Assembly (NCBI GenBank): GCA_903868035.1
Contig: CAIPTQ010000034.1
Span: 1 to 30,135, forward strand
DNA from: an uncultured Phycisphaerales bacterium
Lineage (GTDB): Bacteria; Planctomycetota; Phycisphaerae; WQYP01
Length of the DNA stretch: 30,135 nucleotides
Direction of reading: 5' to 3'
In this document: positions 9,001 to 16,321 of the stretch, in pieces
How the letters are laid out: each line of letters opens with the position of its first letter
How positions within the stretch are numbered: position 1 is the stretch's first letter
The notes under the pieces: generated by a model
Databases searched by the model: none
The model's input: only the letters and a program-made list of their open reading frames with translations
Told to the model about the DNA's origin: nothing
Made by a program: the position numbers and the translations under genes

Positions 9001-10212
9001 GCCGCCGCTTTGGGGATCCTGCTGGGGGTTGTCGGCGCTGGCACTCCAGGGTTTGCGTTTGGGGTCGGAATGGGTGAGGGTGTGGTCATGGTCGTCGTAG
9101 CAGAGGAGGTAGGGCTGGCCGGCCCAGAGGGCGGTGACATAGCCGCCGCGGGTGAGGTTTTCGCGGCCGTTGGGTTCGATTTCGAACCAGCGGGCGAGGG
9201 TGCCGTTGGCGTGGACCTGCTGTTCGGGGCCGCGTTGCTGGAGGCTCTGGAGGGCGTCGGGCAAATCGTTGCCGATCTCCGGGGGCAGGACGGCGACGCG
9301 GAAATCGAGGACGCCGGCCTTGGTGACGAGGCGCTGGAGTTCCTCGGGGGAATCGACGCCGCCGCCGCTGAGTTTGATCTCGTTTTTGTGGGCGGTGACG
9401 AGGGCGGCGATCTTGTCTTTTTGGAGCGGATACTTGCCCGGGAGGGCGGCCAAATCCTTCTGGGCCTCCTTGTTCTCGTAGGCGTCGGCGGCCTTCATGA
9501 GGTTGGTGAGGAGGTTGAAGTCCACGCTCTGGGACATGGCCGCCTGCAGGGCCGCTTCGTACTCGACCTGGGCCAGGCTCTGGGCCTCGATGTCCTTGGC
9601 GGGCCAATCCGCGGCTTTGATGCCGGCGAGCTTCGCCTTGATGGCATCGCGTTTTTGGGTGGCATCGGCGAGGTCGCCCAGTTTTTTGAGGGCCTCGGCG
9701 CGGGCGGCCTCGAGTTCGAGGCGCCGGGCGGCGGCGGCGGGGGTCGGCTCGGCGGGGACGACCATGCGATCGGTGATGAACTTATCGAGAATGGCGGTGC
9801 GTTCGGCGGGAGTGGGGGCGAGCGCGGCCTTGGAGGCGGCGACGGCCAGTTCGGCCTGCTTCCACATGAGGTCCTTGAGTTCCTTCTCGGCCTGGTCGCG
9901 GACTTTGCGGGCGTCGAGGACTTCCTGGCTGGGGTAGGGCATCTGAATCTGGATGCGTTTGCCTTCGACGACGCGCCAGATCATGTTTTTCTGGCCGTAG
10001 GGATCGACGCGGCGCTTGAGCACATCGATGACCCGGGCGGCCAGGTCCGAACTCGCCCCCGGCGGAGCCTTGCTCAGGTCGAGTTCATAGAGCAGCGAGG
10101 TGCCGCCGGCCAGGTCGATGCCCAGCCGCGGGGGAGTGGACCAGGCGATGAGGCCGGCGATGACGGCCACGCAGAAGATGACGACGAAGCGCACAAGGAG
10201 GTTGGTTTTCAT
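6064..10212 (-). CDS. secDF: Fused protein translocase subunit SecDF, enlarged
   Basis: SecD and SecF use proton flow to help pull exported proteins through SecYEG on the outer face of the membrane. Here both are on one 1382-residue chain. The SecD half opens with a membrane helix (6-24) and GIDLAGG; its hallmark GMAVDANVLINERIREE starts at residue 572. The SecF half starts near residue 710, with YDIEFRGGT from residue 736 and GYSVNDTIVIFDRVREN around D1257. SecDF fusions are usually about 750-900 residues; this one has a long charged, probably coiled-coil insertion (about 100-290) in the SecD periplasmic domain and a greatly enlarged SecF periplasmic domain (about 760-1170) with an internal duplication near N856 and N949. 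It follows yajC and a short SecD-like gene on the same strand, 6 nt after the latter. The tail is polar. Identification is secure; roles of the insertions are unknown. Confidence 0.97.
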   Translation of the reverse strand: MKTNLLVRFVVIFCVAVIAGLIAWSTPPRLGIDLAGGTSLLYELDLSKAPPGASSDLAARVIDVLKRRVDPYGQKNMIWRVVEGKRIQIQMPYPSQEVLDARKVRDQAEKELKDLMWKQAELAVAASKAALAPTPAERTAILDKFITDRMVVPAEPTPAAAARRLELEAARAEALKKLGDLADATQKRDAIKAKLAGIKAADWPAKDIEAQSLAQVEYEAALQAAMSQSVDFNLLTNLMKAADAYENKEAQKDLAALPGKYPLQKDKIAALVTAHKNEIKLSGGGVDSPEELQRLVTKAGVLDFRVAVLPPEIGNDLPDALQSLQQRGPEQQVHANGTLARWFEIEPNGRENLTRGGYVTALWAGQPYLLCYDDHDHTLTHSDPKRKPWSASADNPQQDPQSGGIMLPFKLDAVGGVYMGDLTSLNIKRPMAILLDDRAMSAPTIQSQINDRGQITFGTPSSSHPIDAIQKEAQQLKQIMDAGSLPATLQSEPISVESISSDMGADNITAGIRSSIYAVLAVILFMMFYYTITGVFADLALLLNLVLILAAMAMIRGTFTLPGIAGLVLTLGMAVDANVLINERIREEIHRGASLWMAIKQGYDKVFWTIFDSNLTTALTSVVLIFVGSEEVKGFGVTLIIGLAIQLFTALYVTRTLLMAFVKWGLLRVIDDHSIGEYLKELVTFTWLRNGHWPFMKVITVTNIDWIGKRHVFWGVSALITVAGLLAFVLRGDDKYDIEFRGGTQVTFQLKNPLAQVVQSLMTLSAEADIVKAHPDMKNLAETLKGKKISEYNAKVRELAGVLAADAALRTSHPEIAKFKDMIAAADSHKSLTLDEVRARIEQLSRDVPSLAELANARVYAVGSEADLRFQMQTTIANAPQNLEETLPGPLAKKLGSAVSNPQFSHDSSATRVILTLVKRPDGTYMPEEEIRLDLVSLAPEPGMKDLANAQVQSTGKAVDHQVEVTIPNQNIRKILLEPLAERFQDVLEIKPRLTMANGGGEDMQNLIGTSIFPITSNTLDQVFAKTPFPDLPVHDLSGFLRGAAIMLDNIQPAESAEKLAARITTIRRSSEFSNVPSRDFRVYPILVVDANGKELPAASDKDTRPMRRAVLVTTDPSHPYDEANDNQVAQWRAKVAATEWKILAKSLAMEDLFEGVTSFDAVVAAQAKLQALLAIIISLFLIVIYVWVRFGGIRYGLGAILSLGHDAIVALAGTVLSGVVYNHLFHRHNYLLITDFKINLTMIAAYLTVIGYSVNDTIVIFDRVRENRGKSHAPLTPKLINDAINQCFGRTIWTTFTVFIVVLIMYIWGGEGVRGFSFAMLIGVFTGAYSTLAIASPMLLATGSGVAGPRGPSPFVRKDAPRPRPELPEETDGEADAQAPD

Positions 10213-10218
10213 TTCCGC

Positions 10219-10530
10219 TCAATTCCTCATCGGATAATGCACCCAGCCGAACAGGCTGGGCTGGGGCATCTGAAAGAGAATGCGTTGGCCTTCGACAACG
10301 CGCCAGTAAGTGTTGGTGCCGGAGGGACCGAGGTGCCTTCGCGGCGTGTCAATCACATATTCCGCGATATCCGAACCCGCCGGCGAATTTTTTAAGTCGA
10401 GGGTGTGGACCGGCGCGGTGCCGTCGGCCAGAACCATGCCCGTGGGCTGTGGAGCGCTGCGCGCGGGAGCGCTGGAGATGGTGGTCACCGCAACAATCAG
10501 GAACACGCACGCAAAAAGTATGGCTTTCAT
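10219..10530 (-). CDS. Short SecD N-terminal-like exported protein (partial duplicate of secDF)
   Basis: A 103-residue product starting MKAILFACVFL has a signal peptide or membrane anchor (residues 3-20), then a segment that aligns with the start of the SecD half next door: TLDLKNSPAGSDIAEYVID against ELDLSKAPPGASSDLAARVID, and YWRVVEGQRILFQMPQPS against IWRVVEGKRIQIQMPYPS. It stops where SecDF continues into its long insertion. It lies between yajC (37 nt upstream) and secDF (6 nt downstream), so all three are probably one operon. The start at 10530 puts the gene after the yajC stop; only a weak GGGTGTG precedes it. It could be a working accessory protein or a leftover of a tandem duplication. 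The open frame and intact signal sequence favour expression, but no function can be assigned. Confidence 0.75.
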   Translation of the reverse strand: MKAILFACVFLIVAVTTISSAPARSAPQPTGMVLADGTAPVHTLDLKNSPAGSDIAEYVIDTPRRHLGPSGTNTYWRVVEGQRILFQMPQPSLFGWVHYPMRN

Positions 10531-10567
10531 CGTCACACCCGCCAATGGTGACCACGGGGTACGCGTC

Positions 10568-11071
10568 TTACTTCTTCTCATCGCGGTCGAGGACATCCTG
10601 GATGGCGGATTTGCGGTAGGTGGCCTTGGTGTTGTTGGATTCGTCGACTTTGAGGACGACTTCGTCGCCCTCGATGGAGATGACGCGGGCGACCATGCCG
10701 CCGATGGTCATGACCTTGTCGCCTTTTTTGAGTTCATTGATCATGGCCTTGCGTTTCTTTTCCTCCTTGCGGGGACCGCGGAAGAAGAAGAAATAGAGGG
10801 CCCCGAACATGACGACGATGAGGAGGATTTGGGGGGGTCCAAAGCCGGGAGCCTGGGGCGGGGGCGGGGGTGGCGCCGGGTTGGTGCCCGGGGCGGAAGT
10901 GGTGCCGGGGGCGGTGGTGCCGGGGACGGCGGGCGCGGCGGCACCGCCGGTCGCGGTGGCGGCGCCGGCGACGGGGGCCACGGTGGCGGGAGCGGCGGGA
11001 CCGGTGCCCGCGGGGCCTCCGACGGTGGTGTTTAATTGTGCCAACGGCAGGAAAACCGTGTGCTCAGCCAT
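10568..11071 (-). CDS. yajC: Preprotein translocase subunit YajC
   Basis: YajC is the small inner-membrane partner of SecDF. The 167-residue product has an unusual order: residues 1 to about 75 are a long low-complexity Ala/Pro/Gly/Thr stretch with a run of seven prolines, then comes the YajC membrane helix (ILLIVVMFGALYFFFF), the basic RGPRKEEKKRK patch, and the conserved cytoplasmic domain (LKKGDKVMTIGGMVARV, then VLKVDE). E. coli YajC has 110 residues, and the extra length is all at the N-terminus. The ATG at 11071 has AAGGA 9 nt upstream; a TTG 7 codons earlier is less likely. It is the first gene of the yajC - SecD-like - secDF run. The low-complexity arm would lie on the periplasmic side. 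Confidence 0.95.
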   Translation of the reverse strand: MAEHTVFLPLAQLNTTVGGPAGTGPAAPATVAPVAGAATATGGAAAPAVPGTTAPGTTSAPGTNPAPPPPPPQAPGFGPPQILLIVVMFGALYFFFFRGPRKEEKKRKAMINELKKGDKVMTIGGMVARVISIEGDEVVLKVDESNNTKATYRKSAIQDVLDRDEKK

Positions 11072-11251
11072 GCGGAAGTATCCTTGTGTCAAAGTCGCGG
11101 ATTCCCAGGCGCGCGCCCGGGGGGGTTATGCAAGATTGCATAGTCCAATGCAGACCCAGTATTGTCGCGGGAATAGCCCCGGTACGCAAGGAAGGGCAGC
11201 ACCCGATTATAGGGGTGGTTGGGCGGGGAGGTGGGAGGCGCGGGGGAGGGG

Positions 11252-11287
11252 AAAAAAACGGGCGGCCCGATAGTTCGAGCCGCCCGT
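11252..11287 (-). terminator. Rho-independent terminator of the sugar-binding protein gene
   Basis: On the minus strand a perfect 9-bp stem (ACGGGCGGC at 11279-11287 with GCCGCCCGT at 11258-11266, 12-nt loop) is followed by seven Ts (11252-11258). It starts 27 nt after the stop of the binding-protein gene and ends that transcript. Confidence 0.9.
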
Positions 11288-11313
11288 CGCTTATCAAGTA
11301 ACCTTTTTACCCG

Positions 11314-12303
11314 TCAGAATCCCGTCACTTTTGAAGATGAGATGGCGATCGCTTTTTCCGGCCGCCCATAGTCCAGCCCTTCCTGGTCATAGACGGCTTC
11401 AATCGATTTCTGTTCCTGGGGCACTTTTTCGCCCTTCAGAATCTTCGCGGCATTATCAAAGAGTTGCGGTCCCAGCAACGGGTTGCACTCGACCACGCAG
11501 TTGATCTTGCCATCGCGCAGCGCCTGAATCCCGTCCTTGGTGCCGTCCACCGAAACAATCATCAATTCCTTGCCCGGCTTTTTGCCGGCCTGTTCGATCG
11601 CGCTAATCGCGCCCAGTGCCATGTCGTCATTGTGCGCGTACAAAACCGTCACATCCTTGAATTTCGGATCCTGCAGGAAGGTCGCCATCAACTGCTGACC
11701 GTCAGCCCGTTTGAAGTTACCCGTCTGAGACAGCACAATCTTCATTTCCGGGAACTTAGTAATGGCATCCTCAAATCCTTTTTTGCGGTCACGTGCCGGA
11801 GCCGAGCCGATCTCGCCTTGCATTTCCGCGATCACCGCCTTGCCGCCAGTTTTCTTGGCCAGCCATTCGCCGGCCTTTTTGCCTTCATCGATGAAGTCCG
11901 AACCGATGAAGCACGTGTACAAATCCTTCGGGGCCGATACGTTGCGATCGCCAATGATGACGGGAATCTTGGCCGTCTTGGCGTCCTTCAACACCGAGTC
12001 CCAGCCGTCGACTTCCAACGGCTCGAGCATGATGATGTCCACCCGCTGGGCGATGAATTCCGCCAGCGCCTTGCGCTGATTTTCCACCTTGCTGTCGGCA
12101 TCCACGAACTTCAGGTTGACGTTACGCTTTTTGGCTTCGTCCTTGACGGAAATGGTGTTGGCGTTGCGCCATGCCGACTCGTGTCCAGTTTGGGCGAAAC
12201 CAACGGTCATACTCGGGGCTCCGCCACCGCCGCCGCAAGACGAGAACAGGGGCACCAGCGCGACAAGCGTCGCCGCCAAACTCAAAGCCAAGCGAACTTT
12301 CAT
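11314..12303 (-). CDS. ytfQ: Periplasmic sugar-binding lipoprotein of an ABC transporter (YtfQ-like)
   Basis: Substrate-binding component of a carbohydrate ABC importer, 329 residues, Peripla_BP_4 type. It begins with a lipoprotein-style signal (hydrophobic core 5-19, then LFSSC with Cys23), followed by a glycine run. The mature part strongly recalls E. coli YtfQ, the galactofuranose-binding protein: VGFAQTGHESAWR, ENQRKALAEFIAQRVD, the DRN and RDRKKGF motifs, and YAHNDDMALGAISAI. The ligand is therefore probably a furanose-form sugar (inference from similarity). GAGGAG 7 nt upstream supports the start. It lies 112 bp after the ATPase gene on the same strand, with two hairpins between, and a strong terminator follows. 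Phe at -3 of the lipobox is slightly unusual. Confidence 0.92.
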   Translation of the reverse strand: MKVRLALSLAATLVALVPLFSSCGGGGGAPSMTVGFAQTGHESAWRNANTISVKDEAKKRNVNLKFVDADSKVENQRKALAEFIAQRVDIIMLEPLEVDGWDSVLKDAKTAKIPVIIGDRNVSAPKDLYTCFIGSDFIDEGKKAGEWLAKKTGGKAVIAEMQGEIGSAPARDRKKGFEDAITKFPEMKIVLSQTGNFKRADGQQLMATFLQDPKFKDVTVLYAHNDDMALGAISAIEQAGKKPGKELMIVSVDGTKDGIQALRDGKINCVVECNPLLGPQLFDNAAKILKGEKVPQEQKSIEAVYDQEGLDYGRPEKAIAISSSKVTGF

Positions 12304-12316
12304 AACAAGTCTCCTC

Positions 12317-12340
12317 GAAAAATCGCGCCCTCAGGGGCGC
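12317..12340 (-). terminator. Intercistronic hairpin with T-run between the ATPase and binding-protein genes
   Basis: Minus strand: GCGCCC-CTGA-GGGCGC (12325-12340) followed by GATTTTTC, ending just before the GAGGAG ribosome site of the binding-protein gene. It may end part of the ATPase transcript or protect the downstream message. A second GC hairpin (CCGGGG/CCCCGG) lies at 12361-12379, and a TATACT hexamer (12387-12392) upstream could be a -10 of a separate promoter. Confidence 0.5.
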
Positions 12341-12415
12341 TGGCCGCAAACAGACGTGCTCCGGGGGCATTGACCCCGGGCGTCGGAGTATACACGAGTT
12401 CCGCCGCATATTCGA

Positions 12416-13963
12416 TCAAGCCGCGCTCCCTTCCGGTAGCGGACTGGTTTCCCCGCCGTGGGCGATGCGGTCCATGATGGCCGATTCGGAAATCTCCCCG
12501 CCGGCGAGTTCCCCCACCTTTTTACGGTCGCGCAGCACCAGCACCCGCTGGCAACTGCGGGCCACCTCCTCGAGTTCCGACGAGATGAAGATGATGGACA
12601 GGCCTTTTTGCCGGAGGTCTTCGATGTGTTTGGCGATTTCGAACTTGGCGCCCACGTCAATGCCGCGGGTAGGCTCATCGAGGATCAGCAACTTGGGATC
12701 GGACGCCAGCCAGCGCGCCAGGATGGCCTTTTGCTGGTTGCCGCCGGAGAGGAACTTGATGGGCATTTCGGCGTCGGCGGTCTTGATGTTCAGGGCCTTG
12801 ATCAGGCCTTCGGTGATCTGCCTTTGCTGCCGGCGGGGGATGGGCCGCCACCAGCCGCGCCGGGTCTGCAGGACCAGCAGGATGTTCTCGCGGACGGACA
12901 GGTCGGGGACGATGCCGGTAATCTTGCGGTCCTCCGGGCAAAAGCCCAGGCCCGCCCGGATGGCCGTCCGGGGGGAGCGGATGCGGATGGGGCGACCCTG
13001 GATCGTCACCTTACCGGAGTCCGCGGCATCCATCCCAAAAAGCAGCCGCACGAATTCCGTCCGGCCGGACCCCAGCAGGCCCGCCAGGCCCACCACCTCG
13101 CCCTGTTTCACGTCCAGATCGATCGGCTGCACCGAGCCCCGCCGCCCCAGACCCCGGGCCGTCAGGAACACTTCCGTGCCCGCGGGCGTGGCCGCGCGGT
13201 GGCCGGCGCTGATGGCCTTCACCTGTTCGACGTCGCGCCCCATCATGCGGGCGATGAGCTCCAGCCGCGGCAGCGCGGCGGTTTGATAACTCCCCACGAG
13301 CTGGCCGTTGCGCAGCACCGTGATACGATGGCTCACCTGGTAAACCTGATCCATGAAGTGGGTGATAAAGACGATCCCCATCCCCTCGCCCGCCAGTTTC
13401 CGCATGATGGAAAACAGGTGCGAGACTTCCTGCTCATCGAGGCTGCTGGTGGGCTCGTCGAGGATGAGCACCCGGGCCTGAATGTCCACGGCACGGGCGA
13501 TGGCGACCATCTGCTGAATGGCGATCGAGTACGTGCGCACCGGACGCGTGACGTCCAGGTCCAGCCCGAGACGCCGCAGCGCCTGGCGCGCCTGGGCCCG
13601 CATGGCCGACCAGTGGATCATGCCCAGCCGCCGCGGCTCGCGGCTGAGGAACAGGTTCTCGGCCACGGACAGCTCGGGAATCAGGTTGACTTCCTGATAG
13701 ACGGTACTGATGCCCTTGCGCTGGGCGTCCATGGGCGAGGCGGCGCGAAAGGCCTCGCCCTGGAGATGAATCGTGCCGGCGTCCCGCGGATAAACGCCGG
13801 TCAAGACCTTGATGAGCGTGGATTTCCCGGCCCCGTTTTCGCCCATGAGGGCATGGATCTCACCGGAGCGGAGCGTGAAGTCGACTTCGGAAAGGGCGCG
13901 GACTCCGGTAAAACGCTTGGTGATTCCACGAAGGACAAGCAATTCCGAGGCAGCGGTGGTCAT
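12416..13963 (-). CDS. ytfR: Sugar ABC transporter ATP-binding protein, double NBD (YtfR-like)
   Basis: Energises sugar import with two fused nucleotide-binding domains (515 residues, the normal length of the RbsA/XylG/YtfR class). NBD1 has Walker A GENGAGKST (residues 41-49), a degenerate signature (SIAIQQMVAIARA) and Walker B LILDEPTSSLDE. NBD2 has an atypical Walker A, GLLGSGRTEF (from about 294), a full LSGGNQQKAI signature (about 404) and Walker B LILDEPTRGIDVG. Degeneration of these same sites is usual in the family. It is the first gene of the left arm of a divergent transporter locus; the two permease genes run the other way from 14129. A likely promoter is at 14063-14091. Specificity (YtfR against other sugar ATPases) is inferred from the neighbouring YtfQ/YtfT/YjfF-like genes. 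Confidence 0.94.
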   Translation of the reverse strand: MTTAASELLVLRGITKRFTGVRALSEVDFTLRSGEIHALMGENGAGKSTLIKVLTGVYPRDAGTIHLQGEAFRAASPMDAQRKGISTVYQEVNLIPELSVAENLFLSREPRRLGMIHWSAMRAQARQALRRLGLDLDVTRPVRTYSIAIQQMVAIARAVDIQARVLILDEPTSSLDEQEVSHLFSIMRKLAGEGMGIVFITHFMDQVYQVSHRITVLRNGQLVGSYQTAALPRLELIARMMGRDVEQVKAISAGHRAATPAGTEVFLTARGLGRRGSVQPIDLDVKQGEVVGLAGLLGSGRTEFVRLLFGMDAADSGKVTIQGRPIRIRSPRTAIRAGLGFCPEDRKITGIVPDLSVRENILLVLQTRRGWWRPIPRRQQRQITEGLIKALNIKTADAEMPIKFLSGGNQQKAILARWLASDPKLLILDEPTRGIDVGAKFEIAKHIEDLRQKGLSIIFISSELEEVARSCQRVLVLRDRKKVGELAGGEISESAIMDRIAHGGETSPLPEGSAA

Positions 13964-14049
13964 GTGCGGCTTTCATACAATCGGCGCGGCCGGTGAATTC
14001 CCATTGGCGGCGCGCGACCTAAATCCCCGAGTGGACAAGACCTGCGCGC

Positions 14050-14078
14050 TTGCAGGACCCCAAAAATAATATTAAAAC
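14050..14078 (+). promoter_or_regulatory. Predicted promoter of the permease arm
   Basis: TTGCAG (14050-14055), 17 nt, TAAAAC (14073-14078), about 50 nt before the first permease gene. It overlaps the divergent promoter on the other strand. Confidence 0.5.
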
Positions 14079-14091
14079 TCTCTTTAGTCAA
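14063..14091 (-). promoter_or_regulatory. Predicted promoter of the ATPase/binding-protein arm
   Basis: On the minus strand TTGACT (14086-14091), 17 nt, TATTTT (14063-14068). Transcription would start near 14055 and give a leader of about 90 nt before the ATPase gene. Its elements interleave with the plus-strand promoter, so a single regulator or mutual exclusion could set both arms. Confidence 0.55.
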
Positions 14092-14128
14092 TTACCCGGT
14101 TGCCCGCTCCTTCCCCGGATTTTCGTTC

Positions 14129-15271
14129 ATGTCAACCCCCGCCTCTCCGGCCGCATCCTCCCCTTCGCCATCGCCGGGCGCTCCCCTCGGGGCCGGGGAA
14201 CCCGCATTGGCGCGCCCGCCCCTGGCCCGGCACCGTCCGTGGCCCCTGTATATCTGGGCGGCCCTGTCATTGGTGCTGCTGCTGCTTTACAATCTCATTT
14301 TTGCGCCCAGTTTCTACCATTTGGAGATGGCGAACGGCCATCTGGTGGGAAACACCATCAACGTCCTCCATTATGGCTCAAAAGTCATGCTCATCTCGCT
14401 GGGCATGACGCTCGTCATCGCCACCGGCGGCATCGACCTTTCCGTCGGCGCGATCATGGCGATCGCCGGCGGCGTCGCCGCGCTGCTCATCAGCGATAAA
14501 AACGTGGGCACCGGCGCTCCGCAAATTCCCGCGCCCGTATGGCTCGCAATTGCCGCGGGGCTGGGGGCGGGCCTGCTGGCCGGATTGTGGAACGGCGCGC
14601 TCATCGGCTATCTGAATATCCAACCCATCATCGCCACCTTGATCCTGATGATCTCGGGCCGGGGCCTGGCGATCTATCTGACCAATGGCCAGGCGCCGCC
14701 CCTGAATATGCCCGACAATGCCCCGCCGGAATTACGGCCCATCGGTCAGTTCCTCTCCCTGGCCCAGGGATCCGTCCTGGGCGTGCCCCTTCCCATTGTC
14801 ATCGTCGTCGTCATGTCCGTCCTGACCATGCTCGTGGTCCGCCGCACCGCCCTGGGCATGTTCCTTGAATCCATCGGCAACAACAGCGCCACCTGCGAGG
14901 TCGCCGGCATCAACACCCGTTTCTTCAAGCTCATGGCCTACGGGTTCCTCGGATTCTGCTCCGGACTGGCCGGCGTCGTCGATGCCGCCATCAACCGCAT
15001 CGGCGACACCAACCAGTCCGGCCTGGATATCGAACTCGACGCCATCGTCGCCGTCGCCATCGGCGGCACCTCCCTCATCGGCGGCCGTTTCTCCCTCCTG
15101 GGCTCCCTCCTGGGCGCCGTCGCGATGCAGACGCTCATGGTCACCATCCAGTCCAGCGGTATTAATCCGCAATACAACTTCGTCGTCAAAGCCTTCGTGG
15201 TAATTGTCATTTGCCTGCTCCAATCGCCCAAGGTGCGCGGGGCTTTCGGGAAGGCCCGGAAGGCCGCTTAA
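14129..15271 (+). CDS. ytfT: Sugar ABC transporter permease (YtfT-like)
   Basis: Inner-membrane permease of the BPD_transp_2 family, 380 residues with about 8-10 hydrophobic segments. After a Pro/Ser/Ala-rich cytoplasmic N-terminus (residues 1-45) come the family markers: GMTLVIATGGIDLSVGAIMA, then ELDAIVAVAIGGTSLIGGRF, the loop typical of RbsC/YtfT-type permeases. It starts the right arm of the divergent locus and is followed 11 nt later by the second permease gene, so a heteromeric YtfT/YjfF channel is expected. Only a weak GGA lies before the ATG, so the exact start is moderately sure; the N-terminal extension is longer than in E. coli YtfT. Confidence 0.93.
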   Translation: MSTPASPAASSPSPSPGAPLGAGEPALARPPLARHRPWPLYIWAALSLVLLLLYNLIFAPSFYHLEMANGHLVGNTINVLHYGSKVMLISLGMTLVIATGGIDLSVGAIMAIAGGVAALLISDKNVGTGAPQIPAPVWLAIAAGLGAGLLAGLWNGALIGYLNIQPIIATLILMISGRGLAIYLTNGQAPPLNMPDNAPPELRPIGQFLSLAQGSVLGVPLPIVIVVVMSVLTMLVVRRTALGMFLESIGNNSATCEVAGINTRFFKLMAYGFLGFCSGLAGVVDAAINRIGDTNQSGLDIELDAIVAVAIGGTSLIGGRFSLLGSLLGAVAMQTLMVTIQSSGINPQYNFVVKAFVVIVICLLQSPKVRGAFGKARKAA

Positions 15272-15282
15272 AGGAATCTGCT

Positions 15283-16299
15283 GTGAATCGTCTCTTACAA
15301 ATATTCGCCAAGAGCCCCGTGCTGATCACCGTCGTGGTCTGCGTCGTGATGTACCTGGTCACGGGCCTCACCAGCGACACCGCCTTCTTCAACGGCTACA
15401 CCTTCATCAACCTCTTCCAGAGCAATGCGGCCCTGGGCATCGTGGCGGTGGGAATAACCTTCGTCATCCTGACCGGCGGCATCGATCTGTCGGTCGGCTC
15501 CATCGTCGGCTGGACCGCCCTGGTGGCGGCCTTCCTGATCCACGCGCCCGGCGAACACCAGTCGGCTTTTTTTCACGGTTGGAACCCCTATTTGGCGATG
15601 GCCACCGTGTTGGTGATCGCCACGATCGGCGGAGCCCTCATCGGCATCATGGTCCATCATCTGGAAATTCCCCCCTTCCTCATCTCCCTGGCCTTCCTGT
15701 TTCTCTATCGCGGATGGGCGCTGGTCGTTACCACCGAGGAAGTCCGCATCGAAGATCCCCGGGTCGTCGGCCTCTCCACGGAAATCTTCAATATCCCGGG
15801 CATCGATAAGTACCCTGTTCCCCTGTACATATACCCCGTCCTTTTTGTGGCGGTCGTTGCGTTGGGTTCCTGGGTGGGCCGTTACACGGGCTTTGGACGG
15901 AGCCTCTACGCCATCGGCGGCTCGGAAAACTCCTCGCTCCTCATGGGCCTGCCCGTGGCCCGCAGCAAGGTGATAGTTTACGCCTTGAGCGGCTTCTGTG
16001 CCTCCCTCGGGGGCTTGGTCTTCTTCATCAAGGATCGCGGCGGCTCGGCCCTGCGCTCCCGCGGCATGGAACTCGACGCCATTGCCGTGGCCGTCATCGG
16101 CGGAACCTTGCTCACCGGCGGCGTGGGCGGCATTCCCGGCACGCTCATCGGGCTTCTCACCTACGCCATTATCCAGGCGGCCATGGCCCGCCATTCCTTT
16201 CCGACCGGTGTGGATCGCATGGTCATCGGCGCGCTCCTCCTGGCATTCATCCTCCTCCAAAAACTCCTCCAGTACCGCCGCCGTGGAGCGGTGGCTTGA
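15283..16299 (+). CDS. yjfF: Sugar ABC transporter permease (YjfF-like)
   Basis: Second inner-membrane permease of the same importer, 338 residues, many hydrophobic helices. Markers: GITFVILTGGIDLSVGSIVG, the GFGRSLYAIGGSENSSLLMG segment and MELDAIAVAVIGGTLLTGG. I choose the GTG at 15283, with AGGAA 6 nt upstream and an 11-nt gap after the first permease stop; an ATG further upstream in frame would sit inside the previous gene. The protein ends with a basic tail (QYRRRGAVA). It converges on the minus-strand gene at 16322 and no clear terminator is seen between them. Confidence 0.94.
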   Translation: MNRLLQIFAKSPVLITVVVCVVMYLVTGLTSDTAFFNGYTFINLFQSNAALGIVAVGITFVILTGGIDLSVGSIVGWTALVAAFLIHAPGEHQSAFFHGWNPYLAMATVLVIATIGGALIGIMVHHLEIPPFLISLAFLFLYRGWALVVTTEEVRIEDPRVVGLSTEIFNIPGIDKYPVPLYIYPVLFVAVVALGSWVGRYTGFGRSLYAIGGSENSSLLMGLPVARSKVIVYALSGFCASLGGLVFFIKDRGGSALRSRGMELDAIAVAVIGGTLLTGGVGGIPGTLIGLLTYAIIQAAMARHSFPTGVDRMVIGALLLAFILLQKLLQYRRRGAVA

Positions 16300-16321
16300 G
16301 CCGCAGGATCAGGGGTTAGTG

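Noticed and set aside
6526..10395. Two very long open frames (571 and 661 residues) on the plus strand opposite secDF
   Set aside because: They are antisense to a certain gene, Gly/Glu/Asp-rich from the high-GC complement, and have no ribosome sites or family motifs.
11464..13996. Long plus-strand frames opposite the sugar-binding and ATPase genes
   Set aside because: Antisense shadows of genes with clear Walker and binding-protein motifs.
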